64,000 bases of DNA, taken from assembly GCA_963825575.1 (NCBI GenBank), contig CAWGUB010000024.1:1-64000 (forward strand), written 5' to 3'. This DNA is from JAFDBW01 sp963825575. GTDB lineage: Bacteria; Desulfobacterota; Desulfuromonadia; Desulfuromonadales; BM103. Below, piece by piece: positions 1 to 9,480 of this stretch (the first letter of the stretch is position 1; every line of letters begins with the position of its first letter). The notes under the pieces are model-generated. The model saw only the letters and a list, made by a program, of their open reading frames with translations, had not been told where the DNA came from and ran no database searches. A program made the translations under genes and the position numbers.

Positions 1-2
1 AT

Positions 3-644
3 CGTCAGACCTTCCAGAATTTGACTCACCAATACCCGGCACTGGGGCTAGAGGTCTGTAAAGGCCTGAGCAAAACCCTCGGGCAAGCCATGCAGGACTT
101 GAAAGATAAGCCCATCCCGGTCGAACGCGACATTGCCGATGACGAGCGGGCCTTGGCCGGTTCTTACTGCACAACGCCGGAAGAATGCAGCCTGGTCGAT
201 CGGATCTTCTTCCTCAGCCATATCGATCTGTTCAGGCAGCTTGAGACTGAGACCCTGACTGCTATAGCTATGCTCGGTGAAGAAATTGCTTTAAAAAAAG
301 GTGAACAGCTCAAAGGGAGTGTCGTCGGTTCTCAGGGCCTCTACCTGATTCTGGAAGGGGACGTCAAGTTATATCGCGGCAAGGATCTCTTCAATCACAC
401 GGGTCCCGGTCGCTACTTCGGCCTGGCCACCCTGTTCGGCATGGAAGCCTCTGAATTCACCGTCGAGGCCCAGGAAAACACCACCTTGATGCGCATTCCG
501 CCCGACGAATTCCGCGCCTGCGTCATGGAACATCCGATCATCGCGATCAGGGCCTGCGAAAAGCTGAGCCAGATTCAAGGGAGCCTGCTGCATAACATTC
601 TCGAAGACTCAAATGACGTCGCGCCCGTTGACAGTCCTGTATGA
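3..644 (+). CDS. Cyclic-nucleotide-binding domain protein, 5' truncated by window edge
   Basis: The reading frame is open to the left edge, so this is the C-terminal part of a longer protein. The first ~30 residues resemble the end of one CRP-type cNMP-binding domain. A second complete-looking domain covers roughly residues 65-195 of the visible part, with the beta-roll pattern GLYLILEGDVKLYRG followed by a glycine-rich segment (GPGRYFGLATLFG). No helix-turn-helix follows, so it is more likely a sensor or regulatory module than a CRP-type transcription factor. A TTG at 21 could be read as a start, but similarity to a cNMP domain end continues upstream of it, so I do not believe that start. 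Ligand unknown. Confidence 0.7.
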   Translation, partial: RQTFQNLTHQYPALGLEVCKGLSKTLGQAMQDLKDKPIPVERDIADDERALAGSYCTTPEECSLVDRIFFLSHIDLFRQLETETLTAIAMLGEEIALKKGEQLKGSVVGSQGLYLILEGDVKLYRGKDLFNHTGPGRYFGLATLFGMEASEFTVEAQENTTLMRIPPDEFRACVMEHPIIAIRACEKLSQIQGSLLHNILEDSNDVAPVDSPV

Positions 645-676
645 CCAGCAGCGGCCTGGCCAACTTATAGTCTCCA

Positions 677-1693
677 CTATTGCAGATCGACTTCAGATAT
701 CTTCGCATATTTTTTTGCGGACACTTGCTCCTCAATGAAATCAATCACCGGGATTTCTAACTGAAGGCCATGCAACTTGTTGATTCGAGGCAAACCTCCT
801 GGGCTGACGCAATTGATTTCGACCAGCTTGCCGCCGATGACGTCAATGCCGACAAAGTACAAACCGTCCTGGACAAGATGATCACTGATTAAAGAACAAA
901 TATTCTCTTCCATCGGGCTCATCTGGTGTGCCATGGCTGAACCACCGACACTGATATTCGCACGAAAATCTGTACCATGTGGCATGCGGCGATAAGACCC
1001 AAGATACTTACCATTGAGCATCATAATGCGTACATCGCCTTCGGTACGAACCGCTTCAAGATACTCCTGAACCATAATCGGTTCACGGCGAGGGTAAGGT
1101 TTGTCGCTACGGAGATAGAAGTCGAGCAATGAATTGAGGTTCTCCGGATCCTTTGAGCTCACCTTGATGACCCCACGCCCGCCAAAACTTCGCAGAGGTT
1201 TCATCACCATGGTCCCGCCAAAATCGTCGATGACTTTGCGCAAGCGGACCGGGTCTCGAGAAACGTGGCTTTTAGGGATAACGTCCGGAAAATTGAGAGT
1301 ATAGAGCTTGCTGCTACCGAGGAGTTGGCCGCGCAGGCTATTGACCATAAACACCTGATCTTCCACGGAAGAGAGTAGTTGCATGACCTCATAGTGTAAA
1401 GGTGGGGGTGCTCTTAAAAACAAGACATCGAGTTCACCAACATCCTCGAAGTCCAGCTTATCGTTTTCAACACATTCAATTGCGCTCTGCCAGTATGCGA
1501 GAAGATCCAGGCCAGGGGCTGAGACGATTTCGTGCATACGACTCATGACCCTGCTATCTCGGATATAGAGATCGTAAAATTCGAGAAAAAACACCTGATG
1601 CCCCCTTCGGTAGCACTCGTACATCAGAAGCAGGGTGGTTTCGGTGTTCGGATCGATATCTTTCATCGAATCCCTCAAAAAAGCAATTTTCAT
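677..1693 (-). CDS. Glutathione-synthetase-family ATP-grasp ligase
   Basis: This 338-residue protein has the layout of prokaryotic glutathione synthetase: an N-terminal pre-ATP-grasp domain starting MKIAFLRDSMKDIDP, the ATP-binding segment VMKPLRSFGGRGVIKV in the middle, and the C-terminal metal/substrate motif EINCVSPGGLPRIN near residue 292. The family joins a carboxyl-phosphate intermediate to an amine, classically gamma-Glu-Cys plus Gly. It lies downstream of an N-formylglutamate amidohydrolase-type gene and a decayed second ATP-grasp gene on the same strand. No gshA is visible, so the true substrate may not be gamma-Glu-Cys. I therefore give no gene symbol. The family call is firm, the substrate is not. 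Confidence 0.8.
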   Translation of the reverse strand: MKIAFLRDSMKDIDPNTETTLLLMYECYRRGHQVFFLEFYDLYIRDSRVMSRMHEIVSAPGLDLLAYWQSAIECVENDKLDFEDVGELDVLFLRAPPPLHYEVMQLLSSVEDQVFMVNSLRGQLLGSSKLYTLNFPDVIPKSHVSRDPVRLRKVIDDFGGTMVMKPLRSFGGRGVIKVSSKDPENLNSLLDFYLRSDKPYPRREPIMVQEYLEAVRTEGDVRIMMLNGKYLGSYRRMPHGTDFRANISVGGSAMAHQMSPMEENICSLISDHLVQDGLYFVGIDVIGGKLVEINCVSPGGLPRINKLHGLQLEIPVIDFIEEQVSAKKYAKISEVDLQ

Positions 1694-1943
1694 TACAATC
1701 CACCTTTAGCAGTCGTTATGTTAAAAAAACCAAGACGGCCCAGACATCCAGTTGCACAATAAGGCCCTTCCTCCGGTCTCGGCAATATTTTCAGGGCCTA
1801 CCAGAACTGTCGTTCATAAATAGCACCCGGATTATTCCACAGTATAGCTCAATTTCGTAATGGTAGATCTTAAGCCCCTGTAATTATATGTACTCCCGGG
1901 TTCCCTAAGCTGTCTCACTGGAGTGCTCAGATGGAGGATAGAA

Positions 1944-2855
1944 TTAGGCCAGGCGCCCCTCCTGGAAGATATGCGTGGTTGAACGAATGGCTTTATTCAA
2001 GATTTCGGTCAATCGTCTGAACTGAAGCGGATAGAGTTCACCGGTTGCTTCGTCGCAATAGACTTTTTTGATGTCAAGGCAAATTGTCAGGCTGGTTTGT
2101 GGGAATTCTCGCTGTAGCCAACGCAAAAGGTACCCCTCTCCCTTAAAGACATCGTTTTCGGCAACCGGTATTTTTATTCCGGGAAACCTGATATCTGCCA
2201 AGGCCTGCTGCCATTGACGGGCAAATAAATGTTCTTCTTGCCTTGTATAGTTAACGGTGCCCAAATTGAACAATGGTGTTTCGCGATCGATTCTTGAATA
2301 GTTGTAGGAGTGGATATCGATTATCAAGCAATATCCATACAACTCGACAAGTTTTTCAAGCAAGACTTTGAACAGCTCATAAAATTTCTCGTGTCTTTGT
2401 TTCGCAAGAGCTGAAAGAGGGTGCACATCGTTTTTCCAGACTCGTCGTCCGAAAACAGTGGTTTGGTCACAATGTTCGGGATATCTATTCAGGTCGTAGT
2501 AATAGCGGGAATCCATCCCCGAAAGCACGATAGGTTGAGAAACAACCAATTCGGCAGTATGAGGATCCTCCTCGAAGATACGGTCTTCGGATGCCAGAAG
2601 ACAATGTTGCTCCAGTTCAAACGGGAAACCGGAACCGTCATGCAGAGCCACGCAGAGCAGAGGGCACATATTGCTTGATGCTGAGCTTCCAGATGCCATC
2701 AGAATCAAGGGCGCCAAAGCACTGCTGGTTTCTGATCTTTGCGACGGCATTTGCTTGGCTACTTTTGTATCGATTACATTTTCCGAAGAAACAACCGGAG
2801 GACCTATTGTATTTGTGTAATTACTCAAACCTTTGAAATAATTTAAATCTGTCAT
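1944..2855 (-). CDS. N-formylglutamate amidohydrolase family protein
   Basis: A 303-residue protein. The core from about residue 65 matches the N-formylglutamate amidohydrolase (HutG-type) fold: DLNRYPEH (metal/substrate region), LIIDIHSYNYSR (the conserved D-x-H-S motif) and a C-terminal LTICLDIKKVY strand. The first ~60 residues are serine-rich and look unstructured. Members of the family are zinc-dependent hydrolases of N-acyl amino acids. No histidine-degradation gene is nearby, so a role in histidine catabolism is unlikely here. The minus-strand neighbours are both ATP-grasp ligases (one broken), which suggests a small amide-forming or peptide-modifying pathway. That is inference from context only. 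Confidence 0.75.
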   Translation of the reverse strand: MTDLNYFKGLSNYTNTIGPPVVSSENVIDTKVAKQMPSQRSETSSALAPLILMASGSSASSNMCPLLCVALHDGSGFPFELEQHCLLASEDRIFEEDPHTAELVVSQPIVLSGMDSRYYYDLNRYPEHCDQTTVFGRRVWKNDVHPLSALAKQRHEKFYELFKVLLEKLVELYGYCLIIDIHSYNYSRIDRETPLFNLGTVNYTRQEEHLFARQWQQALADIRFPGIKIPVAENDVFKGEGYLLRWLQREFPQTSLTICLDIKKVYCDEATGELYPLQFRRLTEILNKAIRSTTHIFQEGRLA

Positions 2856-2873
2856 TGCTTTTTCATCTGAGAT

Positions 2874-4367
2874 TCAACGTGTCATAACAATAATGAGATA
2901 ACTTTTTTTGCGAAACAGGTGCTTTCCCCATTCATGTCCATGAAAGAACCTTTGGTAACAATATTTACAACGGATCTGTAATCCGTGTAACTTGGTATTT
3001 TTATAAGGAACTCCTTGAGAAACAAGAAACTCATCTGTACCCTTTAAATCCAGAAATGAATATGCATGCCTGGAAAACTTGATGTCGCCTTCTTTTCCGA
3101 CTACGATAAATGCCGGCTTCCAATTCTCCTTTGTTATATACAGCTTTACTGCTGTTAGAATAAAGATGTAAGTAGGATCCATTCATTTTCCCTCTCATCT
3201 CTTTGTTCAAAGATTCAACATCGAGGATATAATCATCATTATCCAAATACTGTAATATCTGTATTGCCTGGATTAACGGCTGCTTATGGACTTCCTGAAG
3301 CATGGAAAAAACAGGGAAAGAGCCAATCAACCTAATATTCACTTCTATTGGATAAAGTATTTTTGTCTCATCATCCAAAACAAAGTCTAAACCAAAGTAC
3401 CCTTTATAGCCTTCGTTGTTTTGCAAGTAAGATTCCGATCTTCTCTGCCGCATTCATATGCTTGCTTGCTTGACATGTCGGGGAAATTTGCACTTGTCCA
3501 TTCGTTGCCGCAATAGACTCCTGTCCCTTTCTCTTGTTGAACGACTTCCGGTGCATCAATGATTTGGTGATATAGATCTGTATAAACGATGCCTTCCTTT
3601 GTACAGCAAACCCCCATGACCGGAGACAATTTTCTGTTTACATACCTGGTTATCCTGATTTTTCCCACTTATTTTTCTTTTTTTGCTTAGTAAACTCTTT
3701 CGGAAGAGATTGTTCTATAAAAATCTTCTTTGGAATTTAGAATAAAAGTACCGGATCCACTATAAGGAGGTTGGAAATTGAATGACTATCTTCTCTCCGA
3801 ATGACTTTACAATCTCTTTGTAGTCAATGTCTTCCTGAGAATCTAATCATGTATGGCGGGACAGGAAGTTTATATCTTCCAGAATTTTATTGAAGTAGAT
3901 TTTATTGTCGCATTTCTCTCTTACATTGTAATCACTGCCAACGATTGTCCAGTCGTGATTCTTCAAAAGTTTTCACCAACCCTTTGCTCATCCTGTAAAC
4001 TAATAAAACTGGATTTTCTTCAAAACTTTGCAAATGTTTGACAATTTTATCATCTTTCAAGTTGCAATTGTTTTACTATTCTCATCCCTTCCTATTTGAT
4101 TGTAGATGACGTCATGTCAATAAAATCATCCCCTTTTATTTCACCCTTGATCTTGCCTTCCATGAAAAAATAATATTTTGTGTTTTTTGCAATAGACTTT
4201 CAGCCTCCTTTGAATTCAAAAAAGCAAGAATTTCAAAGTTCATTAATGAAATTTTCTATGCCAATTAATGTACTATAGGGATATTTATTCAGGGCAAAAA
4301 AGGTCTTTCTATTGTTCTAAAGTAGTTTTTTAAAGAATCAAAATCTTTTATAATATGCTTTTTCATC
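2874..4367 (-). pseudogene. Decayed AT-rich ATP-grasp gene
   Basis: Reading leftwards from an ATG at 4365-4367 (MKKHIIKDFDSLKNYFRTIE), coding potential continues for ~1.5 kb but is split by many frameshifts and stops. Recognisable pieces in order are: NHDWTIVGSDYNVREKCDNK, then EDIDYKEIVKSFGEKIVIQF, then SGSGTFILNSKEDFY (the ATP-grasp glycine-rich loop), then a stretch ending GVYCGNEW, then GYKGYFGLDFVLDDETK and YPIEVNIRLIGSFPVFSMLQ (the metal-binding end of the domain), and a C-terminal tail. At least two shifts lie in 3050-3450 and several upstream of 3668. Base composition is far more AT-rich than its neighbours. It was probably the first gene of the operon with the two genes to its left. 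Transfer followed by decay is the simplest reading. Confidence 0.8.
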
Positions 4368-4677
4368 TTTTTTTATTAATTACCCCTGTGTGATACGAAT
4401 AAAGTTGTGCTGCGGTCATCGTGAGGGGCCCCATATAGCAGGTCCACTTCCAATGTTAGTTTATCGCAACTCTCTCCGGTTCCAAAGCCTTGTCTAAATA
4501 GCAGCGGCTTTATTGTTTTTGGTGCTGGGGGTCGGTAAATAGAACTCTTCGAGCACGGTACACTTGCTGCTAACACCTGACGATACAAGGCGATAATTCA
4601 GGACAACATATACACCCTAAAAAAATGGGTTTAACTGTCCTCAAGTGTCGAGGTTCATCGTCATTTATCAGTAGGGT
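4368..4677. other. Intergenic, no gene supported
   Basis: About 310 bases between the start of the decayed ATP-grasp gene and the tRNA fragment. I see no convincing coding sequence. A long-spaced inverted pair (AGGACA near 4601 and TGTCCT near 4640) with an inner ACCC/GGGT pair could form a weak stem. Composition shifts from AT-rich on the left toward the chromosomal average on the right. Confidence 0.4.
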
Positions 4678-4739
4678 AAGACTTTAAATCTGTTGTGGGG
4701 CAAGCCACCGGGAGTTCGAATCTCCCTCCCCCTCCGCCA
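4678..4739 (+). pseudogene. tRNA 3' fragment, selC-like (possible attachment-site remnant)
   Basis: The sequence carries an anticodon-loop-like ACTTTAAATCT, a variable arm GTGG..CCAC, a perfect T-arm (GGGAG, loop TTCGAAT, CTCCC) and an acceptor 3' strand ending CCTCCGCCA. No matching 5' acceptor (GGAGGGG) occurs upstream and the anticodon stem does not close, so it is a relic. Class II architecture with a G discriminator allows Ser or Sec. The string GACTTYAAATC followed by GTTG-GGGGC resembles tRNA-Sec of E. coli, with TCA changed to TTA. An element integrating in the tRNA 3' end would leave exactly such a fragment next to the native terminator. The intact gene would then lie left of the element. 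Sec identity is moderate confidence. Confidence 0.5.
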
Positions 4740-4744
4740 TATAG

Positions 4745-4780
4745 AACAAAGGCTTAGCTAACTACGGCTAAGCCTTTGTT
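4745..4780 (+). terminator. Strong hairpin after the tRNA fragment
   Basis: A perfect 14-bp inverted repeat (AACAAAGGCTTAGC / GCTAAGCCTTTGTT) with an 8-nt loop begins 5 nt after the CCA of the tRNA relic. It looks like the original terminator of that tRNA gene, preserved after decay. No long T-tract follows, only CTTTCCTTTT. Confidence 0.6.
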
Positions 4781-4847
4781 GCTTTCCTTTTGGTTGTTTA
4801 TCTGTCCGGACTACCAAGACAAAATCAGCAGTCATCAGAATAATGCA

Positions 4848-5852
4848 TCATCTGTCATGGGTTTCCCTCAGCTCGGGCTTGCCCCATAAGATTGATTGGG
4901 GCTGCTGCTCAAGAGATTCGACCAGCATCCTCGTGGCATGTGCTGCACGGGAAACCTCCTGCAGCATCTCGTAAAAGCCAACAGCCGTTGGCAAACCCTC
5001 ACGGCTGAGGCTTTCGACAGCCTGGGCTGCGCCTGCCAGTTCTTCGCTGGCGCGGACAAGGTTCTGGAAGAGCGGGGATTGCGGATCGGTGAGCGCTGTG
5101 ACCTGGTCTGCCGCTTTTTTCAGCGAACCCAACGCCTCGTTCAGGACCGCAAGGTCGACCCTCAGGCCTTGCAGCAGAGGCAGGCTTTCATGATCCAGAT
5201 TTTTTACCAGGGATTCCAAATGCTGCAAGGTTCGGTTGAGCCTTTGCGGCAACTCGGCGGTCTCGTCCGCAGCGAGAAGTTTACTCATCGAGGCACTGAT
5301 TGACGCGACATCCTGGAGAAACTTTTCCATGGGGAAGTCCTCCAACTTCAGGGAAAGCTTTTCCACCGTTGTTGGGATGGTCGGAATTTCACTCAATTCA
5401 GGGTCATTCGCGACCAGCCGCAAAGGCTTATCCGGGTAGAAATTGAGACCGATATAGAGTTGTCCGGTGAGGAGACTCTGCATCCGAAGTTGGGCACGCA
5501 GACCACGGTCAATCAATTCGCGCAGGGTCTGTGGGTCGCTCAAGTCGACCTGCTCGCCATTGCTAGCCTGCACCACTGCGGGCTCTATTTCTATGCTGAC
5601 CGGCACAACGAATGTACGCCCATCCTGCATCAGGCCAAGCTGGATTTGCTTGACGGTTCCGACCTTGACTCCCAGTAAAACCACCGGAGCCCCGACCTGC
5701 AGCCCTTGGGCTGCTCCTTCAAAATAGAGGACATGCTGCCGGCGATGCTGAAACCATTGCCCACCTGACAACAGCAGCAGGGTGATCACTCCGAGGATAA
5801 AGGCACCGAGGACGAAGACTCCGATCATGGCGGGATTGGCTTGCCGGCTCAT
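4848..5852 (-). CDS. mlaD: MlaD/MCE-family lipid-binding protein
   Basis: A 334-residue protein with one N-terminal membrane segment (GVFVLGAFILGVITLLLL, about residues 11-28). An MCE domain follows at about 35-150 (VGAPVVLLGVKVGTVKQI and a loop ending LLTGQLYIGLNFYP). The long C-terminal region is helical and coiled-coil-prone. MCE proteins form the periplasmic lipid-binding ring or tunnel of Mla-type phospholipid transporters. It overlaps the upstream ATPase gene by 4 nt and is the last gene of a permease-ATPase-MCE operon. No MlaC-like or MlaA-like gene is next to it. The direction of lipid transport cannot be judged from sequence. Confidence 0.88.
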   Translation of the reverse strand: MSRQANPAMIGVFVLGAFILGVITLLLLSGGQWFQHRRQHVLYFEGAAQGLQVGAPVVLLGVKVGTVKQIQLGLMQDGRTFVVPVSIEIEPAVVQASNGEQVDLSDPQTLRELIDRGLRAQLRMQSLLTGQLYIGLNFYPDKPLRLVANDPELSEIPTIPTTVEKLSLKLEDFPMEKFLQDVASISASMSKLLAADETAELPQRLNRTLQHLESLVKNLDHESLPLLQGLRVDLAVLNEALGSLKKAADQVTALTDPQSPLFQNLVRASEELAGAAQAVESLSREGLPTAVGFYEMLQEVSRAAHATRMLVESLEQQPQSILWGKPELRETHDR

Positions 5853-6598
5853 AGTGCCCCCCTGCTCAGGAAATGACGTACTTTTGCATCGCCCGTTTGA
5901 GCCGCCTGTTGCGGGTTTCCCGTGGCGATCATGGTATGGGTTTCGGCGTCGAGATAGATTGAGTTGCTACCGATCGACAGGATACTGGCCAGTTCGTGGG
6001 TCACCACAACAATCGTCGTGCCGAGGCCATCGCGCAATTCGAGGATCAAATCGTCCAGGTGACGAGCATTCAGCGGGTCAAGTCCGGAAGACGGTTCGTC
6101 GATCACCAGGATATCCGGATCCAGGGACATGGCCCGTGCCAATCCTGCTCTTTTGCGCATACCGCCGCTCAATTCGGCGGGGTAAAAGTCCTCGAAGCCG
6201 GCAAGCCCCACCAGAGCCAGTTTAAAAGAGACGATCTCGTCGACCCGCGCTTGCGGGAGGGACGTGTATTCGTGCAGTGGCAGCGCCACGTTCTCCGCCA
6301 GAGTGAGAGAGCTCCACAGTGCTCCGCCCTGGAACATCACGCCGAAACGGCGCTTGAGTCGCTCCTGGTCATTCGCCGACACGTTCCAGAAATCCTCCCC
6401 CTCATAGTACACCGTGCCGACGGCAGGCTTTTGCAGCCCGACCAACGCTCGCATCAGAGTCGTCTTGCCGCAGCCGTTGCCTCCCATGATGATGAAGATA
6501 TCGCCCTTCTGCACCACGAAATTGAGGTCGTGCTGAACGATAAAGTCACCATAGGCCATGGTCAGGTTACAAACTTCGATGTGCGGTGTCCCTGGCAT
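5849..6598 (-). CDS. mlaF: Mla-type ABC transporter ATP-binding protein
   Basis: A 249-residue ABC ATPase with Walker A GGNGCGKTT, Q-loop, signature LSGGMRKRAGLARAM, Walker B ILVIDEPSSGLDP and H-loop VVTHEL. The LSGGM signature and the DEPSSGLDP Walker B are typical of the MlaF/Ttg2A group. It is translated between the permease and MCE genes, 4 nt from the former and overlapping the latter, so the three proteins are probably made together. It powers lipid movement at the inner membrane. Confidence 0.9.
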   Translation of the reverse strand: MPGTPHIEVCNLTMAYGDFIVQHDLNFVVQKGDIFIIMGGNGCGKTTLMRALVGLQKPAVGTVYYEGEDFWNVSANDQERLKRRFGVMFQGGALWSSLTLAENVALPLHEYTSLPQARVDEIVSFKLALVGLAGFEDFYPAELSGGMRKRAGLARAMSLDPDILVIDEPSSGLDPLNARHLDDLILELRDGLGTTIVVVTHELASILSIGSNSIYLDAETHTMIATGNPQQAAQTGDAKVRHFLSRGAL

Positions 6599-6602
6599 TG
6601 CT

Positions 6603-7769
6603 TCATATCCCCAGTCGGTAAAAAATAATGGTCATGAGAGACGCCATGATGGTGATCAGCAGAATTCCGGTCACCACCGCCGATGTTGCCGCCTCGCCGA
6701 CTGCCTCGGCACTGCGCCCGCAGTGCATTCCTCTCAGGCAGCCGGCATAGGCAACCATGGCGCCATAGACGCTGCCTTTGGCAAGACCGACCATGAAATG
6801 CTTGATTTCCAGCGCACGCAGAGTTTCCGTGTAATACTCGAAGAAGCCGATATCAAAAATAAAGTACGAGACCAGCAGCCCTGCCGTCATCCCCACGAAA
6901 GAGGCATAAAGCGTTAACAGCGGCACCATCAGCATCAGCGCCAGGATGCGCGGCAGAACCAGAAAATCAACGGCAGAAATCCCCAGGGTCCGGAAGGCAT
7001 CGATTTCATCGTTCACCTGCATAGTTCCGAGCTGCGCAGCAAATGCCGCGCCGGTTCGACCGGCGATGATGATACCGGTCATCAGGGCCCCCACTTCCCG
7101 CACCATACCAATCGCCACCAGGTCCGCTATGAAGATTTGCGCCCCAACCAGGCGCAACTGATCGGCGCCAAGATAGGCGAGGATCAATCCGACCAGAAAA
7201 CTGATCACTGTGACAATCACCAGGGCGCGCGGTCCGACCTCTTCCACTTCAAGCCAGAAATCACTGCGCCGGAATTGTGCCCGGCCGGTCAGCAATCGGC
7301 CCATAGACAAAGTGACCTCGCCCAAAAAATGCAGCATTTCTGGAAAGCCGCGACAAAAATCGATCGTCGCGACCCCTACCCGGGAAAAAATTCCGGCCTT
7401 GCTTTGCCGTCCAGCACCGATATTTTGTTCGGGTCCGACAGAGGCCATATTCAGCAAATGCTGAACACCGGCGGGCAGGCCGGTGCAATCGACTGCGATG
7501 TCATGTCTGGCAGAGAATTTCAGCACACCGCTCAGAAAGGCCAAAAGGCCGGTATCCCAGGCATCCAAATGGTCTGCCCGAAAGAACAGGCGCCGCAGAC
7601 CATTCTCCCCGAGTTCAAACTCCAGAACCTCCCAGGAAGGTAAAGCCTGATCCAGGCACCAGCGACCGGCAAGGATAATTTCCAGGCTCTGGTCTCCCTT
7701 TAGCTGCCTTTCAAGCTGCCAGCCTTGCAGATCGCGTTCATAAGCATCGGATGTCTGTTTCCCGATCAT
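6603..7769 (-). CDS. mlaE: MlaE-type permease with N-terminal STAS domain
   Basis: A 388-residue protein. Residues ~1-115 look like a STAS domain and ~125-388 are the MlaE permease, with several membrane helices and the family motifs EVGPRALVIVTVISFLVGL and RTGAAFAAQLGTMQVNDEIDA. In E. coli the STAS protein MlaB is separate; here it is fused to the permease, an arrangement common outside enterobacteria. First gene of the operon with mlaF and mlaD. I see no promoter I would defend in the 455 bases upstream. Confidence 0.88.
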   Translation of the reverse strand: MIGKQTSDAYERDLQGWQLERQLKGDQSLEIILAGRWCLDQALPSWEVLEFELGENGLRRLFFRADHLDAWDTGLLAFLSGVLKFSARHDIAVDCTGLPAGVQHLLNMASVGPEQNIGAGRQSKAGIFSRVGVATIDFCRGFPEMLHFLGEVTLSMGRLLTGRAQFRRSDFWLEVEEVGPRALVIVTVISFLVGLILAYLGADQLRLVGAQIFIADLVAIGMVREVGALMTGIIIAGRTGAAFAAQLGTMQVNDEIDAFRTLGISAVDFLVLPRILALMLMVPLLTLYASFVGMTAGLLVSYFIFDIGFFEYYTETLRALEIKHFMVGLAKGSVYGAMVAYAGCLRGMHCGRSAEAVGEAATSAVVTGILLITIMASLMTIIFYRLGI

Positions 7770-8224
7770 TAGTCGATACCCGTTCAGAGGGGTTGCAGGA
7801 AGCTACGCACCACCAGGCAGTTCAATAAACAATTCTAATTTTATCACTGGTTTGCTTAAAAAGAAGTTTGTCCGGCCAAACAAGAGCACTTTTCGCCGAC
7901 ACAGGCTGTGAACAAAAGGCGTGAGATAGCGTCAGGATCACTTGAAGGGAGATTCTCCGTTTTCTCTTTGGCCCTCCTTATTATTGATATCTCCTAAGTC
8001 ACAATTGAAATTATGTGCAAAATCATATTGGCTTTGAATGTCTTTGACGAGTGCGCCGACTCACGGAACTCAAGGGCGCACAGGTCAGGTCGCAGGAAAC
8101 TGATGAGCGAGGCATCGCGACGAAATTACAGCCGGGGCCCGTCTCTTTCTTTCTCGTAACAAAAGGGGTATATTGGCCTAGCGTCTTGTCCTGAAATTTA
8201 TGTCGTCTCCCGATTGGCCGAAGC
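7770..8224. other. Intergenic spacer, divergent genes
   Basis: About 455 bases between the divergently transcribed mla operon and the broken sensor kinase. No convincing small gene, RNA or repeat was found. The left third is AT-richer and could hold the mla promoter. Confidence 0.35.
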
Positions 8225-9444
8225 ATGACACAATTTCTCGCTCAGCTCGATGCCGGCATCCTCTGGCTGCTTTTGGTCCTGATGTTGCTCTTCGTGGCCG
8301 ATCTGCTCTTCGTCCTGGTCCAACGCCGAAAAACCGAAAATACCCTGACCGAAAGCAGCCTCAAGACCAGAATGCTGCTGAATTCGGCCGCAGAAGGGAT
8401 TTACGGCCTCGATCTCGAAGGCAACTGCACTTTCTTCAATCCGGCCGGCCTGAAGCTGCTCGGCTACCACAGCGAAAGTGAACTGCTGGGCAGGCAACTG
8501 CACGAGATTACCCACCACACCCGCGCTGATGGCACTCCCTATCCGGCCGACGAATGCCAGATTTGCCACGCCTACCTGCACGACAGCAAGATCCACCTCG
8601 AGGACGAAGTGCTCTGGCGCAAGGATGGCAGCTTCTTTTCCCGTTGAATACTGGTCGCACCCGCTCTACAAGGGCAAGAAGACCGTCGGCGCAGTGGTTT
8701 CGTTCCTCGATATCACCGAACGCAAGCTCGCCGAACAGAAGCTGAAGGCGGTCAACGAGGAACTGGACGCCTTCGTCTACACGGTCTCCCACGATCTGCG
8801 CACGCCGATTTCAGCAGTGATCGGGTACTCCGACCTGCTCAAGGAGATTCACCGGGAGGAACTCAGCGAGCACGCCATGGAGCTGGTGAGACATCATCGA
8901 ACAGCAGGGCGAAAAGATGGCGATGATTGTCGATGACCTGCTGGCCCTGGCGACAACCGGCAACATCGAACCGCCGAAACAGCCGATCGATACTGACGAA
9001 GTGCTGCGCTTCGTCCTCACAGAGCTCGCCGGCCAGATTAAGCAAACCGGGCTCGAAGTGCGGGTCGAGCCGCTGCCGCCGGTGCAGGTTCCGGAGTCGC
9101 TGCTGATCCAGGTCTTTGAAAACCTGATCGGCAACGCCTTGCGTTACGCCGGCCCAAACGCCGGCTCGATTGAAGTCGGCGGCGAACGCCTCGGTCAGAA
9201 AGTCAGCTACTTCGTCCGTGATCACGGCATGGGGATCCCGCTTGATGAACAGGCGAAGGTTTTCAATGCCTTCTATCGCGGCACGAGCAGCAAGCAGAAA
9301 GCCGGCAGCGGTGTCGGCCTGACGACGGTGCAGAAGATTTGCCATCTTTACGGCGGCCATGCCAGTGTTGAGGATACGCCTGGCGGCGGCGCCACTTTCC
9401 GGGTTGAGCTTATGGATGCGTCGGCGCTCAACCCTGCCTGTTGA
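8225..9444 (+). pseudogene. PAS-domain sensor histidine kinase, two frameshifts
   Basis: Three consecutive frames together make one kinase. The first has a membrane segment at residues 12-33 and a PAS domain (SAAEGIYGLDLEGNCTFFNP), ending SFFS. The second carries the PAS C-terminal part, the H-box VYTVSHDLRTPISAVIGYSD, and continues to ~8890. The third carries the N, G1 and G2 boxes (FENLIGNALRYAG, FVRDHGMGIPL, SGVGLTTVQKI). The first shift is at the TTTT run at 8636-8639, where one extra T puts the frame out, producing the TGA at 8645. The second lies between codons for ELVR and IIEQQ near 8890. Each is one extra base. Either the gene is inactivated or the assembly has two errors. No partner response regulator is adjacent. 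Confidence 0.8.
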
Positions 9445-9480
9445 CTGTTGCAGACGCGACCCTCAAAGGCATCGATTATG

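Noticed and set aside
4376..4588. 70-codon minus-strand open frame upstream of the decayed ATP-grasp gene
   Set aside because: No ribosome site, no recognisable motif, and it lies in non-coding sequence with unrelated composition.
8645..8647. In-frame TGA in the sensor kinase as a second selenocysteine
   Set aside because: The downstream PAS sequence continues in a different frame after one extra T, so this is a frameshift rather than recoding.
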